From the NCBI GenBank assembly GCA_002694985.1, contig NZNS01000010.1:1-64000 (forward strand): a stretch of DNA of 64,000 nt, in the 5' to 3' direction. This document shows positions 53,034 to 64,000 of the stretch, one piece after another. The position numbers were made by a program, and so were the translations under genes. This DNA comes from Parvibaculum sp. (GTDB lineage: Bacteria > Pseudomonadota > Alphaproteobacteria > Parvibaculales > Parvibaculaceae). The notes under the pieces were generated by a model that was not told the origin of the DNA, made no database searches, and was given only the letters and a program-made list of their open reading frames with translations. Position 1 is the stretch's first letter; the number at the start of each line of letters is the position of its first letter.

Positions 53034-54332
53034 ATGACTCTCGTGTGCCCTCAGTGCTTCCATGATCCCGGCCTAGCACGCCGCATTAAAGAAATCCGAA
53101 GCCAGTTTCCAAATTCCAAATGCACATTTCACCCCCGTTTCAAGGGAGTGCCCATAGGCGAAGTTGCTGCAATCGTGGATCAGGTCTTCAGGAGCAACTA
53201 CAGAATAGGTCAGCATTCCCCCCACTTAGGTGACCAAGAGGGCGATGAACTTGCTTTTGCCGTCGAGGACCTCGTCAGGGCAGACAAAGAAGAGATACGC
53301 GACGCTTTGTTGAAACAACTTATTGAACAGGATGACTATTGGCCCCCAGATGGGGGAGAGGCATTTTATGATGAGACTGAATGCTATTTACGCAGCGAAC
53401 TAGGCAACTACCATCACAGCGAACTGTGGCGTAGTTTCTGCGAAAGCATTTTGCACCGGCAACGGTTCTTTAATTCGGAAGCAATTGAGCTTCTCTCGGA
53501 GATATTCCGTGAGATTCACCTCCAAAGAGACAACGCTTCCGAGTGCCCCGTTTATGAGCTTGTGCCAAGAGGACCGGATTCGATCTTTACGCGCGCTCGT
53601 ATAGCAACTAGTGAGCAAGAAGCTCTCAACATCCGTCGAAATCCAAGCAGAGAACTAAGCTCACCACCCGCCAGAAAGAGACGACCCGGCAGGATGAACT
53701 CCGCTGGCATTGCAACTTTCTATGCAGCATTCGGAGCTGACACATGTGTTGCAGAACTTCGACCGGCCGTCGGAGCTTCTGTCGTTACTGCAGAGTTTGA
53801 ACTCACTCGCCCCATTTACGTCCTCGACACCACACGTTTCCAGCGTCCAATTAAAACAATGAGTCTGTTTGCCAAAGACTATATTCGTCGAGTTCAGCAA
53901 TGGCTATTCATGCAGAACTTCATGCGAGAAATATCTCAGCCAGTTTCTCCGGCAGACGAGTACCTCGACTACATCCCTACACAAGCAGTTGCTGAGTACT
54001 TTCGCTATCATCATGAGTTCAAGAAGGGCGACGGAGTAGCCCGTATCGAAGCAATCATCTACCAGTCAGCTCAAATTGACGGAGGTCGTAACATAGTGCT
54101 GCTTGGAGACGCCGCTGAGGTGCGGCCCACCAACCCATCCCCTGAAAGAAAAAGTCGTCATGCTGGCGTCGACGATCTTCTTCCAACCTCAATGGCAAAC
54201 TTCTTACAAGATAGGTGGAGCGCGCCAAACGCAGGCCTTCAGATTATTGAGGATTCACTCAAGGCTTACTCCGTCGGCAGTGCAAGGTATGCAATAATTG
54301 AGCAGGTAGATGCGGATTCGTTAGATTTTTGA
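53034..54332 (+). CDS. RES-domain protein with N-terminal zinc-ribbon/HEPN-like region
   Basis: The 432-residue protein has at its N-terminus C-x2-C (CPQC, 5-8) and C-x2-H (CTFH, 30-33), resembling a zinc ribbon, then helices (about 40-165) of the HEPN/RES N-terminal type. The C-terminal half is a RES domain: Arg near 187-189, PGRMNSAGIATFYAAFGADT followed by CVAELRP (Glu 241), the LDYIPTQAVAEYF block and IIYQSAQIDGGRNIVLLGDA (Ser 345). RES domains are NAD+-degrading toxins in RES-Xre systems. No Xre antitoxin is adjacent. The gene is visibly AT-richer than its neighbours, suggesting horizontal acquisition. Confidence 0.85.
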   Translation: MTLVCPQCFHDPGLARRIKEIRSQFPNSKCTFHPRFKGVPIGEVAAIVDQVFRSNYRIGQHSPHLGDQEGDELAFAVEDLVRADKEEIRDALLKQLIEQDDYWPPDGGEAFYDETECYLRSELGNYHHSELWRSFCESILHRQRFFNSEAIELLSEIFREIHLQRDNASECPVYELVPRGPDSIFTRARIATSEQEALNIRRNPSRELSSPPARKRRPGRMNSAGIATFYAAFGADTCVAELRPAVGASVVTAEFELTRPIYVLDTTRFQRPIKTMSLFAKDYIRRVQQWLFMQNFMREISQPVSPADEYLDYIPTQAVAEYFRYHHEFKKGDGVARIEAIIYQSAQIDGGRNIVLLGDAAEVRPTNPSPERKSRHAGVDDLLPTSMANFLQDRWSAPNAGLQIIEDSLKAYSVGSARYAIIEQVDADSLDF

Positions 54333-54532
54333 AACTGCTAATAACGAACTCTTTTCTGCGCTACCCAATCTAGAAAAGTTGTGAGGGGCATTTCACCCAA
54401 ACAACAACCTTCTAGGCCTCACATGGGAAATGAGAGAACGACGTGCCCCCATTCGTCCAAAGGCACTAAGTCTCTTGCAGCCGACGGACAGGCGAAAACA
54501 ACGGAAAGCGTAACCAGTGCAACCTGATCAGC

Positions 54533-55456
54533 TTAGCTTTTCTTGTCGGTCGCCTGCACCACGATCATCTGCACTCCAAACTTGTACATCGCCTTGTCGC
54601 TGATTTCGCGCAACATTTTGCGCTCAGGATCAAGCGGCTTCGCGCTCCGAATTTCAACAGAGCCTCTGCGGATAAATCTGCGTTGAATCCGACGTCGGAA
54701 AGCACCTTCTGGAGCTTGCTCGAAAGCGACTGTAGCCTGACGCGCTTCTGGTTGGGGTATCCCTGTAGCGCCAGTCACTCTCCCATCAGCGCCTGTTTTA
54801 AGCTTTTCAAACAGTGCTCTTCTACCAAGCGCTGCGCGATCAATACTTCTCAGCCAATCAGGTAGCTGCTCACGCATTGGCCGCGCGTCTTCTGCTAGCG
54901 CTCCCTCAAGCTTCTCGCGCAAATCTTCTGCACGTAGAGCAGCTATGTTCCTAGGCTCAGAGCAGAAATACGTCTTTAGTTCATCAAATGATACCCAGTG
55001 CCGTTCGTTGTCATTGATCAAACCAATCTCGTTCGGGCTAACGAATATCGAGCGTTCCACCACCCTTTGAGATGCCCATGCGCTGTTGATTTCATCCAAC
55101 GTGTGGAACATTGGAGCTGCGTAGAAAACCAGATTCCCCTCAGCCTCCAAAGAGATCAAAGAAATGTGCTGAAAGGACCGGTTTCGCTCCGTTATCGCGA
55201 AACGGTAGAATGGCACATCGAGATCCAACCTATACTTATGGATTTCGCGCGCGCCTCTTGTCTTCATATAGTCAGATCGCTTGAATTGCAGAAGAAGAGG
55301 AACGCCAGGTCGATCCAACTTGACGTCATATCCTCTTCCCACCTTTCCTTCTTCAATCAAACTCGGAAAAATGGGAGCGGCATGTAGGGCCGTCCAACCG
55401 ACAAGTTCATTCACAAGCGCAAATCCGTAGCTGAATTCAGATATCTCCGGAATCAT
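54533..55456 (-). CDS. hypothetical protein with PD-(D/E)XK-like motif
   Basis: The 307-residue protein matches no named family I know. Residues 40-60 read RGYDVKLDRPGVPLLLQFKR, which has the strand-loop-strand D-x(12)-Q-x-K pattern of PD-(D/E)XK nucleases (Asp44, Gln57, Lys59), with acidic residues upstream (Glu4, Glu7, Glu17). The motif LVFYAAPMFHTLDEINSAW and the C-terminal basic patch RRRIQRRFIRRG could bind nucleic acid. There is no signal peptide or membrane helix. It is AT-richer than its surroundings and convergent with the RES gene, 200 bp away. A nuclease role is an inference. Confidence 0.65.
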   Translation of the reverse strand: MIPEISEFSYGFALVNELVGWTALHAAPIFPSLIEEGKVGRGYDVKLDRPGVPLLLQFKRSDYMKTRGAREIHKYRLDLDVPFYRFAITERNRSFQHISLISLEAEGNLVFYAAPMFHTLDEINSAWASQRVVERSIFVSPNEIGLINDNERHWVSFDELKTYFCSEPRNIAALRAEDLREKLEGALAEDARPMREQLPDWLRSIDRAALGRRALFEKLKTGADGRVTGATGIPQPEARQATVAFEQAPEGAFRRRIQRRFIRRGSVEIRSAKPLDPERKMLREISDKAMYKFGVQMIVVQATDKKS

Positions 55457-55537
55457 TATTGTCAGCCCTCAGAGTTAATTCTTCAACATCATTGAGCTAA
55501 CGTTTTCTGTTGGTCAACATCTCTCAGCCCTGCAACC

Positions 55538-57742
55538 TCACCCCAGCCGCACCCGCCTGAGCCGGAGCGCATTGGCGATGACGGAGACGGAAGAGAGCGA
55601 CATGGCCGCCGCGGCGAAGACGGGGCTCAAGAGCAGACCGAAGACGGGATAGAGGATGCCCGCCGCGATGGGCACGCCCGCCGCGTTATAAACAAAGGCG
55701 AAGAAGAGGTTCTGGCGGATATTGCGCATGGTGGCGCGGGAGAGCTCGCGGGCGCGCAGGATGCCTAAGAGGTCGCCTTTCACCAGCGTGACGCCTGCGG
55801 ATTCCATCGCGACATCGGTGCCAGAGCCCATGGCGATGCCGACATCGGCGCTCGCGAGCGCAGGCGCATCGTTCACGCCATCGCCCGCCATCGCGACGAT
55901 GCGGCCTTCGCGTTGCAGGCGCTTCACGACTTCCGCCTTGTCTTCCGGCAGGACTTCCGCCTCGACTTCATCTATGCCGAGATCCCTCGCGACGGCTTCA
56001 GCCGTGGCGCGGCCATCGCCTGTGAGCATGACGATGCGAAGCCCTTCCTTGTGGAGAAGGCGAAGCGCCTCGGCAGTGGTTTTCTTTACCGGATCGGCGA
56101 CGGCGATGAGGCCCGCCAGTTTGCCCCCGATGCCGACAAAGACGGTGGTGGCGCCCTCCCCGCGCAGCGCATTTGAGCGCGCTTCGAGGGGCGAGACGTC
56201 GATGCCGAGCCCGTCGAACAAGGCGCGGTTGCCGAGCGCCACGCTTTTGCTGCCAACGCGGCCCGTGACACCCTTGCCGGAGGGGGCGTCGAAATCCTCC
56301 GTATCCTGAAGGCTCAGGCCCTCCGCCTGCGCGCCCGCGACGATGGCGGCGGCCAGCGGATGCTCGCTGCCATTTTCGAGGCTGGCGGCCCGCGCAAGCA
56401 GTTCCTCGCGCGAGATGCCTTCAACGGGCACGACCTCGCGGAGCGCCGGCTTGCCCTCGGTGAGGGTGCCGGTCTTGTCGATCACCAGCGTGTCGACCTT
56501 CTCGAAACGCTCCAGCGCCTCCGCATTGCGGATGAGGACGCCGAGGCCCGCGCCCCGGCCCGTGGCGACCATGATGGACATGGGCGTGGCGAGGCCAAGC
56601 GCGCAAGGACAGGCGACGATGAGGACGGAGACGGCGGCGATGAGCGCATGGGCGAAGGCGGGGTCCGGGCCGAAGACGGTCCACACGGCAAAGGCCGTGA
56701 CGGCGACGGCAAGGACGGCGGGAATGAAAATGCCCGCGACCTTGTCGGCCAGGCCCTGAATGGGCGCGCGGGAGCGGCCAGCCTCCGCCACCAGCGCGAC
56801 GATGCGGGCAAGGACCGTATCCTCGCCAATGCCCTCGGCGCGCATGACGAAAGAGCCCTGCCCGTTCAACGTGCCACCGATGGCGCGGGCGCCCGGCGCC
56901 TTTTCGACGGGCACGCTTTCGCCGGTGACCATGGATTCGTCGACCGCGCTGCGGCCTTCCACGATCTCGCCATCGACGGGAATGCGCTCGCCGGGACGGA
57001 CGCGGAGGCGGTCGCCTTTCGCGACCTCCTCCAGCGGCACTTCCTCGTCGCCACTGCCGGTCACGCGGCGGGCCGTGCGCGGGGCGAGGTCGAGCAGCGC
57101 GCGGAGCGCATCGCCGGTGCGCTCGCGGGCGCGAAGCTCCAGCACCTGACCGAGCAGCACGAGCACGGTAATGACGGCGGCAGCCTCGAAATAAAGCGGC
57201 ACGGAACCGTCCGCCATACGGAAGGCGGCGGGGAAAAGGCCGGGCGCGAGGGCGGCGACCAGCGAATAGGCGTAAGCCGCGCCCGTGCCGATGGCGATGA
57301 GGGTGAACATGTTGAGGTTCATGGAACGCAGGGAAGCCCAACCGCGCTGGAAGAAAGGCGCACCCGCCCAGAGGACGACGGGGCTGGCGAGGGCCAGTTG
57401 CAGGAAGGCGGCGGCGCGGGGCCCAAGCGGCAGGTCGAGGCCGAAAAGATGACCACCCATCTCCATGAGGAAAAGAGGAAGCGCGAAGACGAGCCCCACA
57501 AGGAAGCGGCGCGTCATATCCTTCAGTTCCTCGTTTTCCGGCTTTTCGCGCGAAACGCTCATCGGCTCCAGCGCCATGCCGCAGACCGGGCAGGCGCCGG
57601 GGCCGTCCTGCACCACTTCCGGGTGCATGGGGCAGGTATATTTGCTGCCTGGCGCGGCGGGGGCAGCAGGCGTGGAGGGCGCGGCGTGGCCGGAACAGCA
57701 GCTTGCCGGCTCATTTTCACGTTCATTTCGGGGGCCGCTCAT
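55538..57742 (-). CDS. copA: copper-translocating P1B-type ATPase
   Basis: The 734-residue pump has an N-terminal heavy-metal-binding domain [20 protein letters not shown] (37-56) in place of HMA domains. The transmembrane metal site is CPC (378-380), the phosphorylation motif DKTGTLT (422-428), with SEHPLAAAI and [21 protein letters not shown] and MSLSSVSV in the last helices are Cu+ ATPase signatures. It exports Cu+ from the cytosol. The cysteine pair ASCCSGH near the start may add copper binding. I chose the ATG at 57742 with GGAGAG upstream; the frame continues antisense through tamA but that is not coding. Confidence 0.93.
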   Translation of the reverse strand: MSGPRNERENEPASCCSGHAAPSTPAAPAAPGSKYTCPMHPEVVQDGPGACPVCGMALEPMSVSREKPENEELKDMTRRFLVGLVFALPLFLMEMGGHLFGLDLPLGPRAAAFLQLALASPVVLWAGAPFFQRGWASLRSMNLNMFTLIAIGTGAAYAYSLVAALAPGLFPAAFRMADGSVPLYFEAAAVITVLVLLGQVLELRARERTGDALRALLDLAPRTARRVTGSGDEEVPLEEVAKGDRLRVRPGERIPVDGEIVEGRSAVDESMVTGESVPVEKAPGARAIGGTLNGQGSFVMRAEGIGEDTVLARIVALVAEAGRSRAPIQGLADKVAGIFIPAVLAVAVTAFAVWTVFGPDPAFAHALIAAVSVLIVACPCALGLATPMSIMVATGRGAGLGVLIRNAEALERFEKVDTLVIDKTGTLTEGKPALREVVPVEGISREELLARAASLENGSEHPLAAAIVAGAQAEGLSLQDTEDFDAPSGKGVTGRVGSKSVALGNRALFDGLGIDVSPLEARSNALRGEGATTVFVGIGGKLAGLIAVADPVKKTTAEALRLLHKEGLRIVMLTGDGRATAEAVARDLGIDEVEAEVLPEDKAEVVKRLQREGRIVAMAGDGVNDAPALASADVGIAMGSGTDVAMESAGVTLVKGDLLGILRARELSRATMRNIRQNLFFAFVYNAAGVPIAAGILYPVFGLLLSPVFAAAAMSLSSVSVIANALRLRRVRLG

Positions 57743-57940
57743 GACTTCGTCTCTCTCCGCTCTAGATCGCTGGACTGGAGGCGAATATGGGGCTTCCATC
57801 GACTGGAAGGTCAAGACCCGGCAGCATGCTTGACGCTGGCGGGAGAGGCTGGCACTTGGAATGATCCCCGGTTGGGGCCGCCCGCCGCCTTGCTGCGTTT
57901 TCGGGTCGCGTTTTCGGGGCTTATTTGAGGTTTTACGTTT

Positions 57941-59788
57941 TTGTCCGCCGCGCTGAAACAACTGGCCCTTCTGATGGCGCTCACGCTGGCGGCGGCTACC
58001 GCCGCACATGCGGAGGAAGAAACGCAGAAGAGCGAGGCGGAAGACGGCTATTCCTGGGAGCGCGCCGAGGACGGCATCGAGTTCTCGACGCGGATCGCGG
58101 GGCGGCGCATTCCCGATTATGTGCGCGCGCTTATGGAGAACGCGCAAGGGCTGACCCCGGACGCGAAAGACGGCGTACCGCCGCCCGCCACGCTGGCGCA
58201 GCTTCGCCGCCGGGCGGAAGAAGACGCGGAAGCCATGAAAGAGGTGCTGCGCTCCGAGGCCTATTACAATGGCAGCGTGAGTTCCTCCGTGCGGCAGCGC
58301 GAAGGCGGCGGCTTCGAGGTCGTCTATCTCGTGGTGATGGGGCCGCGCACCATGATCCGCAACTTCACGATGCAATATAGCGGGCACAGGCAAGGCGGGC
58401 CGGGGCTTGTGGAAAGCGCAAGCGAACTCGGCCTGAAGCCCGGACGCGCGGCAACGGCGCAGCGCGTCATCGACTTCACGCAGAAGGCGATCACGCATCT
58501 TCACAATAATGGCTACCCGAATGCGAAGCTCGACCGGCGGCGCGTGATCGTGGACCTCTCGGCGAACCTTGCCGACATCACGCTCTACATCACGGCACAC
58601 GAACGCTATGTGTTCGGCCCTGTGCTTGTGAGCAATGAAGGCGGCCGGACGGACCCTGACTATGTGCGCGGGCTGACGGCGTTCAAGGCGGGCGAGGTCT
58701 ATGACCGCTCGAAGGTGGATGCGACGAGCGAGGCGCTGCGCAAGACGAACCTCTTTTCCGCTATCGGCATTTCTTCCGCCGAGCCGGAAGACGGCGCGCT
58801 GCCGCAACAGATCGAGCTGACCGAGCGCGAGGCGCGGACCGTGCGGCTTGGCGTCAAATGGTCGTCGAGCGAAGGTGCGGGCGTGACCGGGAGCTGGGAA
58901 CACCGCAATCTTTTCGGCCGGGCGGAAAAGCTGATGCTCGCGCTGGAGATCGCGCAGATCGAACAATCGGCGACGGCGGATTTCCGCAAGCCGCGTTTTC
59001 TGCGAGAAGACCAGAGCCTGCTTGCGAGCTTCGAAATCGCGCGTGAGGACAGCGACGCCTACAAGGAAGACCGCATCAAGACGGGCGTGTCGCTCGAACG
59101 GGTGCTGACGCCGGAATGGACCGGCTCGCTCGGCCTCACCTTCCAGCTTTCCGAAACGGAAGATTCCAACGGGCGCATCAGCTACCAGCTGTTCGGCGTA
59201 CCCGTGACGCTGAAATATGACACGGCGGATGACCTGCTCGATCCGAAGCAAGGCATTCGCGCGACGCTTCAGGGTACGCCCTATTTCGGCGCCAGCGACG
59301 AGGAGCCGACAACCTTCACCAAGCTCGAAGCGACGGGATCGACCTATGTGACGCCGCTGGAAGAGCTGACCTTCGCCTTTCGCGGGCGCTATGGAATGAT
59401 CGCGGCGGGAGAGACGACGGATGTGCCGGGCTCGACGCGCTTCTATGCAGGCGGCGGCGGCTCCGTGCGCGGCTATGGCTACCAGATGGCGGGGCCGCTC
59501 GATGCCAGTAACGATCCGACAGGCGGGCGCTCCGTGCTCGAAGCCAATGTGGAAGTGCGCTACCGCGCCTTCGAGGATATCGGCATCGTCGCCTTCGTGG
59601 ATGGCGGCCAGGCCTATGACGACCCCACACCTTCCTTCGGCGATCCGCTGCTCTGGGGTGCAGGGCTTGGGCTGCGCTACTACACGCCTATCGGCCCCGT
59701 CCGTCTCGATGTGGCCGTGCCGCTGAACCGGCGCGACAATGTGGACGATGCCTTCCAGATCTATGTTTCGCTGGGGCAGGCTTTCTGA
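57941..59788 (+). CDS. tamA: TamA, Omp85-family outer membrane assembly factor
   Basis: The 615-residue outer-membrane protein has a signal peptide ([20 protein letters not shown], cleaved after AHA-E), POTRA-like repeats (about 85-300) and a C-terminal 16-strand barrel. The barrel carries the Omp85 loop-6 motif [13 protein letters not shown] and a terminal phenylalanine. With TamB it helps insert outer-membrane proteins or move lipids. The only start that keeps the signal peptide is TTG at 57941 (an in-frame TGA lies at 57926); GAGG precedes it. The stop overlaps the tamB ATG by one base. Confidence 0.92.
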   Translation: MSAALKQLALLMALTLAAATAAHAEEETQKSEAEDGYSWERAEDGIEFSTRIAGRRIPDYVRALMENAQGLTPDAKDGVPPPATLAQLRRRAEEDAEAMKEVLRSEAYYNGSVSSSVRQREGGGFEVVYLVVMGPRTMIRNFTMQYSGHRQGGPGLVESASELGLKPGRAATAQRVIDFTQKAITHLHNNGYPNAKLDRRRVIVDLSANLADITLYITAHERYVFGPVLVSNEGGRTDPDYVRGLTAFKAGEVYDRSKVDATSEALRKTNLFSAIGISSAEPEDGALPQQIELTEREARTVRLGVKWSSSEGAGVTGSWEHRNLFGRAEKLMLALEIAQIEQSATADFRKPRFLREDQSLLASFEIAREDSDAYKEDRIKTGVSLERVLTPEWTGSLGLTFQLSETEDSNGRISYQLFGVPVTLKYDTADDLLDPKQGIRATLQGTPYFGASDEEPTTFTKLEATGSTYVTPLEELTFAFRGRYGMIAAGETTDVPGSTRFYAGGGGSVRGYGYQMAGPLDASNDPTGGRSVLEANVEVRYRAFEDIGIVAFVDGGQAYDDPTPSFGDPLLWGAGLGLRYYTPIGPVRLDVAVPLNRRDNVDDAFQIYVSLGQAF

Positions 59789-62700
59789 TGGCGGAGACAC
59801 AGACATATCTGCAGCGGAAAGGGAGCGCCCGGCGGATCGCGGGCGGGCTCATGGCCGTGGTGCTGGGGCTTGCGGGCGTGCTGCTCGCCCTGATCGCCAT
59901 TGGCACCGGACTTCTCAATATCGCGCCGCTGCGCCACGCGCTGCTGCACTATGCGCTCGAGGCGGCCAATACCGGCGAGACCGTCATTGCGGCCGAGGAT
60001 ATTGGCGGAAGCTGGCCCGCGCGGCTGCATCTCGAAGGGCTGACGGCGGGCGATGGCGAGGGCACATGGCTGACGCTCGACGAAGCGGTGCTCGAGTGGC
60101 GGCCGCTCGCGCTCTGGCAGGGCCAGATCCATGTGACGGGGCTCGACGTGCGGGGGCTCGATGTGGCGCGGCTGCCCGCAGGCGGCGAGACGGCCGAGAG
60201 CGATGACGGCTTCTCCCTCCCCTCGCTGCCGGTAGAAATCCGCATCGACCGTTTCGAGACGAGCGGGATCACGCTGGGCGAGCCGGTGATCGGCGAGGCC
60301 GTGGCGTTCGACGCGGCGGGCGACCTTGCGTTGACGCGTGGCGGCAGCCAGCTTGCGCTGCGCGCGGAACGCACAGACGCAACGCCCGGACGGATCGATG
60401 CGGAGGTGAGCTATGTGAACGGGCCGGAGCGCGGCAAGCTGAAGCTCGATCTTGCCGATGGCGGCGCAGGCAAGCCGGGCATCGTGGCGGCGCTTACGGG
60501 CATGAGCGAATTCAACCGGGTGACACTTACGGCGGAAGGGCAAAGCCTTGCGGGGCTGATGACCGGAGGGGTGACGCTCGACGCGGGGTCCGCACTCACG
60601 CTCGCCGCGAGCGCGCATGGCGGCATGGCGGAAAACACGAACTTCACTTTCTCGGCGGATGCGGAAGGAAGCCTCGTCGCGGAGAATCTTTCCTTTGCCG
60701 ATGCGCGCGCGGCCCATATCGAGGGCAAGATCGCGGCAGAGGACTCCGACAGCTACCGCCTCGACATGCTGCGCGTGGAGGCAGGCGGCCTGACCGTCAA
60801 TGGTACAGGCCAGGCGGACGCACTGACCGGCGGCCGCTGGGGCATCGAGGCGGAAGGCACGGCAACGGGCCTTGGCGAGATTACGGGACTCGATAATGAG
60901 CGCCTTCTCGAAACGGTGGGCTGGCGCCTCACGGGCGATACCGATACCGGCTTCACGCAGATCGCGATTGCCGATGCGCGGGCGGTGACGGAAGCGGGAA
61001 CAGCGAGCTTCAGCGGCGATGTGACGATTGGCGAGGACGGCTTCGGCATCAGCGGCGAAGGCCATGCCGATATCACCGACCTCCGCCCCCTCGGCGAGAT
61101 CGCCGGACAAAGGATGGAAGGCACGGGCACGCTCGACATTTCCTCATTCCACTATGGAGATGATGGCGGCGAGGCCAGCTTCACGCTGGAAACGAGCACC
61201 ATCGAAACGGGCGATGCGAACCTCGACGCGCTTCTCGCCGAGGGTGTGCGCGGCAGTGCGCAATTCGCCTTCGGCGCGGATGGCGGCTTCTCGGCCAGGG
61301 GCGTGTCGCTGAAGGCGGCGCAGGGCTTTGCCGCGACGGGCGATTTCTCCCTTGGTGCGGATGGCGCGCTGGCGGGCGATGCAAGGATCGCGGCCAATGA
61401 AATCGGCGCCATCGCGGGAGGCGCCGCAACGGGCGCGCTTGAGGCACGTGCGGTGCTTTCGGGCACGATGGATGCGCCGGGGCTTGCGCTTGATGCGCAC
61501 CTCACCAAAGGCACGCTTGGCGGCATGGATGCGCGCGATGCGAAACTGACAGCCGAGATCGCGCAGGGCACAGGCCCCGTCTCCTTCCGGCTTCAGGGCG
61601 CGAACGGCACGGCAACGCTCGCCACACAACTTGCGATGCCCGAAGAAGGCGGCGCGCGCTTCGAGGCCATCGAGGCCAATCTTTTCGGGGCAGAACTCGA
61701 CGGCAGTCTCGCCATTTCGGATGAGGGGCTCGCCTCCGGCAAACTCGGCGGCAAGCGGGTGGCGCTCAGCCCCATCGGCACGCTTGCCGGCATACCTCTT
61801 GAAGGGCGGGCCGATATCGAAATCGAGCTCGACGCGGCAGACGGCAAGCAGAGCATTCATGCCCTGCTCTCCTCGCGCAAGATCGACATGGAACTGACCG
61901 ACCGCATCACGCTCGACCGCGTGGTGGCGGAAGCGAAAGTGAGCGATGCGCTGGGCGATGGCGCCCTTGAAGCCTATTTTTCCGCAGAAGGCGGCGGCAG
62001 CGGCAATACGCGCTTCACGCAGATCGAGGCGAGTGCGAAGGGGCCCTTCGACAAGCTCGCAATATCGGCAGGCATTCATGGCGAACGCCTGACCGTGGAA
62101 ACGCAGCCCGTAGCGCTCAAGCTGGACGCGCTTTACGAGGCTTCCCGCCTGACGCTTCAGACATTCGACGCGAATGTGGGCGATGCGGAGGCGACACTTG
62201 CCGCGCCCGCGACCATCGAGATGACAGGCGGCATGACGCGGCTGAAGTCACTCGACGCCGCTTTCACCGGGCCGCAGGGCGCGGGCCGCCTCGCCGCCTC
62301 GATGACGCTGCGCGCGCGCAGCGCCGATATCGACGCGACCATCGAGAAGCTGCCGGTCGAACTCATCGTGCCTTTCCTGCCGATGGACGCGCTGGGCGGC
62401 ACGATCTCCGGCAAGGCCGATCTCGACACGGCGCGCGAACGGGGCGAGGCCAGGCTCTCCTTTGACGAGGTGGTGCTGACGGAAGCGAGCAGCGACCGGC
62501 TTCCCGCCTTCAGCGCAACCCTGGATGCGGGCTGGGCGAAACGGCGGCTCGACATTTCCGCGCAGGCGCAGGGCGTATCCGTGGAACCCTTCATGCTCAA
62601 GGGCTCGCTGCCGCTGATCCGCGATCCGCAAGGCGCTTTCCCGGCACTGCCGAAACGCGGCAGCGTGGATGCGCGGCTCGACTGGCACGGGCCGATGGCA

Positions 62701-63969
62701 TCGCTGATGGCGCTGGCGGACCTGAGCGGTCAGCGGCTGACAGGCGACACCGAAATTTCGGTGACGGTGGAAGGCGATATCTCCTCGCCGGTCGTTTCGG
62801 GGCGCGCGACGCTGCGCGACGGCACATTCGAGAATTTCGAAACGGGCACAATGATGCGCGATCTCGATATGACCGTGGAAGGCAAACGAAGCGAGCAGCT
62901 GCGCTTCACGATGACGGCGCGCGACATCGGACAAGGCCGGATCGAGGCGGAGGGCACAGTTTCTCTGGCGGCAGATGCGAACCCGGCGGTCGACATGCGC
63001 GCAACACTCGACAACATGGAGATGGTGCGGCGGAGCGATCTCATTCTCGCCATGGACGGAACGCTGACCCTGATGGGACCGGCGCTGCCTGCAAGCATGG
63101 AAGAACCGCTGCGCCTCGAAGGCGAACTCACCACGACAACGGCGCGCTTCAACATTCCCGACCAGATCGGCGGCGGCGTACCGCATATCGACGTGATCGA
63201 GATACAGGGGCCGGACGAGGAAATCACGGAGGAAGCGCAGGAAACGCCGCCGCTGCCAATGCTGCTCGACGTGACGCTGAAGATCGGCAATTCGCCTGCG
63301 CAGGTTTCGGGGCGTGGCGTCAATTCGCTCTGGACCGGATCGGTGACGGCGACGGGGCTTGCCGAAGACCCGGCGCTCAATGGCGTTCTGGTTGCGCAGC
63401 GCGGCACGCTCGACTTCGCGGGCAAGACCTTCACGCTATCGAGCGGGAGCGTGAGCTTTGCGGGCGAGAAGCCCATCGACCCGCTAATCGACATTTCGCT
63501 AGACTATTCGCGCAGCGATTTCAGCGCGACGGTCGACATTACCGGGCGCGGCTCGTCGCCGAACATCGAGCTGAGTTCGGTGCCGTCGCGACCGCGCGAC
63601 GAGATCATCTCGCGCATCCTGTTCGGAAAGAACGTGGGCGAGCTTTCCGCCTTCGAAGCGGCGCAGCTTGCAAACACGGCGGCTGAACTTTCCGGCAGCG
63701 GCATTGGCGGCTTCGGCCTGCTCAGCCAGATCCAGAACGAACTGGGGCTCGACGTGCTGCGCGTCGACACCGGCGCGTCCGGCGGCACGACGGTCTCGGC
63801 GGGCAAGTATCTCCGCGAGGGGGTTTATGTGGGTGTGGAACAGGGCGCGCTCGCCAGCGACAGCGGCGTGAAGGTCGAGGTGGACGTGACCGACAATATC
63901 AGCGTCGAGACGAAGATCGGCAATGACGCGTCGAGCGATGTCGGCGTGAACTGGAAGTGGGACTATTGA
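59788..63969 (+). CDS. tamB: TamB, AsmA-like inner membrane/periplasmic translocation protein
   Basis: The 1393-residue protein has one N-terminal membrane helix ([20 protein letters not shown]) and a very long repetitive beta-rich body, the bridge-like lipid-transfer groove of AsmA/TamB proteins. The C-terminal TamB domain (DUF490) is seen in [20 protein letters not shown], then [17 protein letters not shown] and the ending VGVNWKWDY. It pairs with TamA for outer-membrane biogenesis. The gene is complete, its stop lying 31 bp before the end of the window. Confidence 0.94.
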   Translation: MAETQTYLQRKGSARRIAGGLMAVVLGLAGVLLALIAIGTGLLNIAPLRHALLHYALEAANTGETVIAAEDIGGSWPARLHLEGLTAGDGEGTWLTLDEAVLEWRPLALWQGQIHVTGLDVRGLDVARLPAGGETAESDDGFSLPSLPVEIRIDRFETSGITLGEPVIGEAVAFDAAGDLALTRGGSQLALRAERTDATPGRIDAEVSYVNGPERGKLKLDLADGGAGKPGIVAALTGMSEFNRVTLTAEGQSLAGLMTGGVTLDAGSALTLAASAHGGMAENTNFTFSADAEGSLVAENLSFADARAAHIEGKIAAEDSDSYRLDMLRVEAGGLTVNGTGQADALTGGRWGIEAEGTATGLGEITGLDNERLLETVGWRLTGDTDTGFTQIAIADARAVTEAGTASFSGDVTIGEDGFGISGEGHADITDLRPLGEIAGQRMEGTGTLDISSFHYGDDGGEASFTLETSTIETGDANLDALLAEGVRGSAQFAFGADGGFSARGVSLKAAQGFAATGDFSLGADGALAGDARIAANEIGAIAGGAATGALEARAVLSGTMDAPGLALDAHLTKGTLGGMDARDAKLTAEIAQGTGPVSFRLQGANGTATLATQLAMPEEGGARFEAIEANLFGAELDGSLAISDEGLASGKLGGKRVALSPIGTLAGIPLEGRADIEIELDAADGKQSIHALLSSRKIDMELTDRITLDRVVAEAKVSDALGDGALEAYFSAEGGGSGNTRFTQIEASAKGPFDKLAISAGIHGERLTVETQPVALKLDALYEASRLTLQTFDANVGDAEATLAAPATIEMTGGMTRLKSLDAAFTGPQGAGRLAASMTLRARSADIDATIEKLPVELIVPFLPMDALGGTISGKADLDTARERGEARLSFDEVVLTEASSDRLPAFSATLDAGWAKRRLDISAQAQGVSVEPFMLKGSLPLIRDPQGAFPALPKRGSVDARLDWHGPMASLMALADLSGQRLTGDTEISVTVEGDISSPVVSGRATLRDGTFENFETGTMMRDLDMTVEGKRSEQLRFTMTARDIGQGRIEAEGTVSLAADANPAVDMRATLDNMEMVRRSDLILAMDGTLTLMGPALPASMEEPLRLEGELTTTTARFNIPDQIGGGVPHIDVIEIQGPDEEITEEAQETPPLPMLLDVTLKIGNSPAQVSGRGVNSLWTGSVTATGLAEDPALNGVLVAQRGTLDFAGKTFTLSSGSVSFAGEKPIDPLIDISLDYSRSDFSATVDITGRGSSPNIELSSVPSRPRDEIISRILFGKNVGELSAFEAAQLANTAAELSGSGIGGFGLLSQIQNELGLDVLRVDTGASGGTTVSAGKYLREGVYVGVEQGALASDSGVKVEVDVTDNISVETKIGNDASSDVGVNWKWDY

Positions 63970-64000
63970 GGCCGGGCGAAAGACCTAGCGGCCGAAATCA

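Noticed and set aside
57743..59806. The copA reading frame stays open far upstream on the minus strand (over 680 extra codons)
   Set aside because: It is antisense to tamA, whose own frame has a signal peptide and barrel motifs. The extension is His/Arg-rich and the heavy-metal-binding domain starts naturally at 57742.

Overview
The window is a high-GC alphaproteobacterial chromosome segment. The markers are a GcrA cell-cycle regulator, a class I lysyl-tRNA synthetase, the long two-domain dCTP deaminase, a SAM-II riboswitch ahead of metZ, and the order phoR / pstSCAB-phoU-phoB. Gene content and codon style fit Hyphomicrobiales, and a Parvibaculum-like organism is my best guess. That is an inference from gene families, not a database match. 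Almost all of the window is ordinary, densely packed core genome. No prophage, insertion sequence or CRISPR array was seen.

Layout. 1-5.3 kb: the end of a 35-bp tandem repeat array, a small membrane protein, a palindromic intergenic repeat, a quinone-oxidoreductase-type enzyme, a UPF0016 Mn2+ exporter under a yybP-ykoY riboswitch, a DUF3147 protein, an HSL-type hydrolase and a TetR regulator. 5.3-12 kb: a translationally coupled pair of hotdog thioesterases plus a MATE pump, then arsC, pyrD, DUF952, an S24 repressor-like protein and lysS. 12-24 kb: a membrane histidine kinase with a terminal Hpt-like segment, a DinG-type helicase, TerB, a sterol-desaturase-family enzyme with SixA, a membrane-anchored solute-binding protein, and a putative c-di-GMP-responsive glycosyltransferase with a receiver protein. 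24-32.5 kb: malonyl-CoA synthetase, a BCCT transporter, a 39-codon membrane peptide, tRNA-Gly(CCC), DUF2804, a radical SAM protein, LrgAB and Dcd.

32.5-41 kb is an amino-acid block: metZ behind a complete promoter, SAM-II and terminator leader, then apaG, argE, and on the opposite strand argD-argF-hslO plus a lipoprotein, followed by an ABC-2 permease. 41-50 kb holds gcrA, with a perfect DnaA-box match and GANTC sites upstream, and the complete phosphate sensing and uptake system (phoB, phoU, pstBACS, phoR) with a Pho box before pstS. A second, triple Pho box lies in the 610-bp gene-free stretch at 50.6-51.2 kb and seems to drive an unannotated short transcript.

51-55.5 kb is the accessory part: an alpha/beta hydrolase, a broken GFA-like gene, a TetR regulator, and a visibly AT-richer two-gene islet. 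The islet encodes a RES-domain (NAD+-degrading toxin family) protein with an N-terminal zinc-ribbon-like and helical region, and a convergent protein with a PD-(D/E)XK-like motif. This islet is the best candidate for an undescribed, possibly defensive, system. The window closes with a CopA-type copper ATPase and the tamA-tamB outer-membrane assembly operon.
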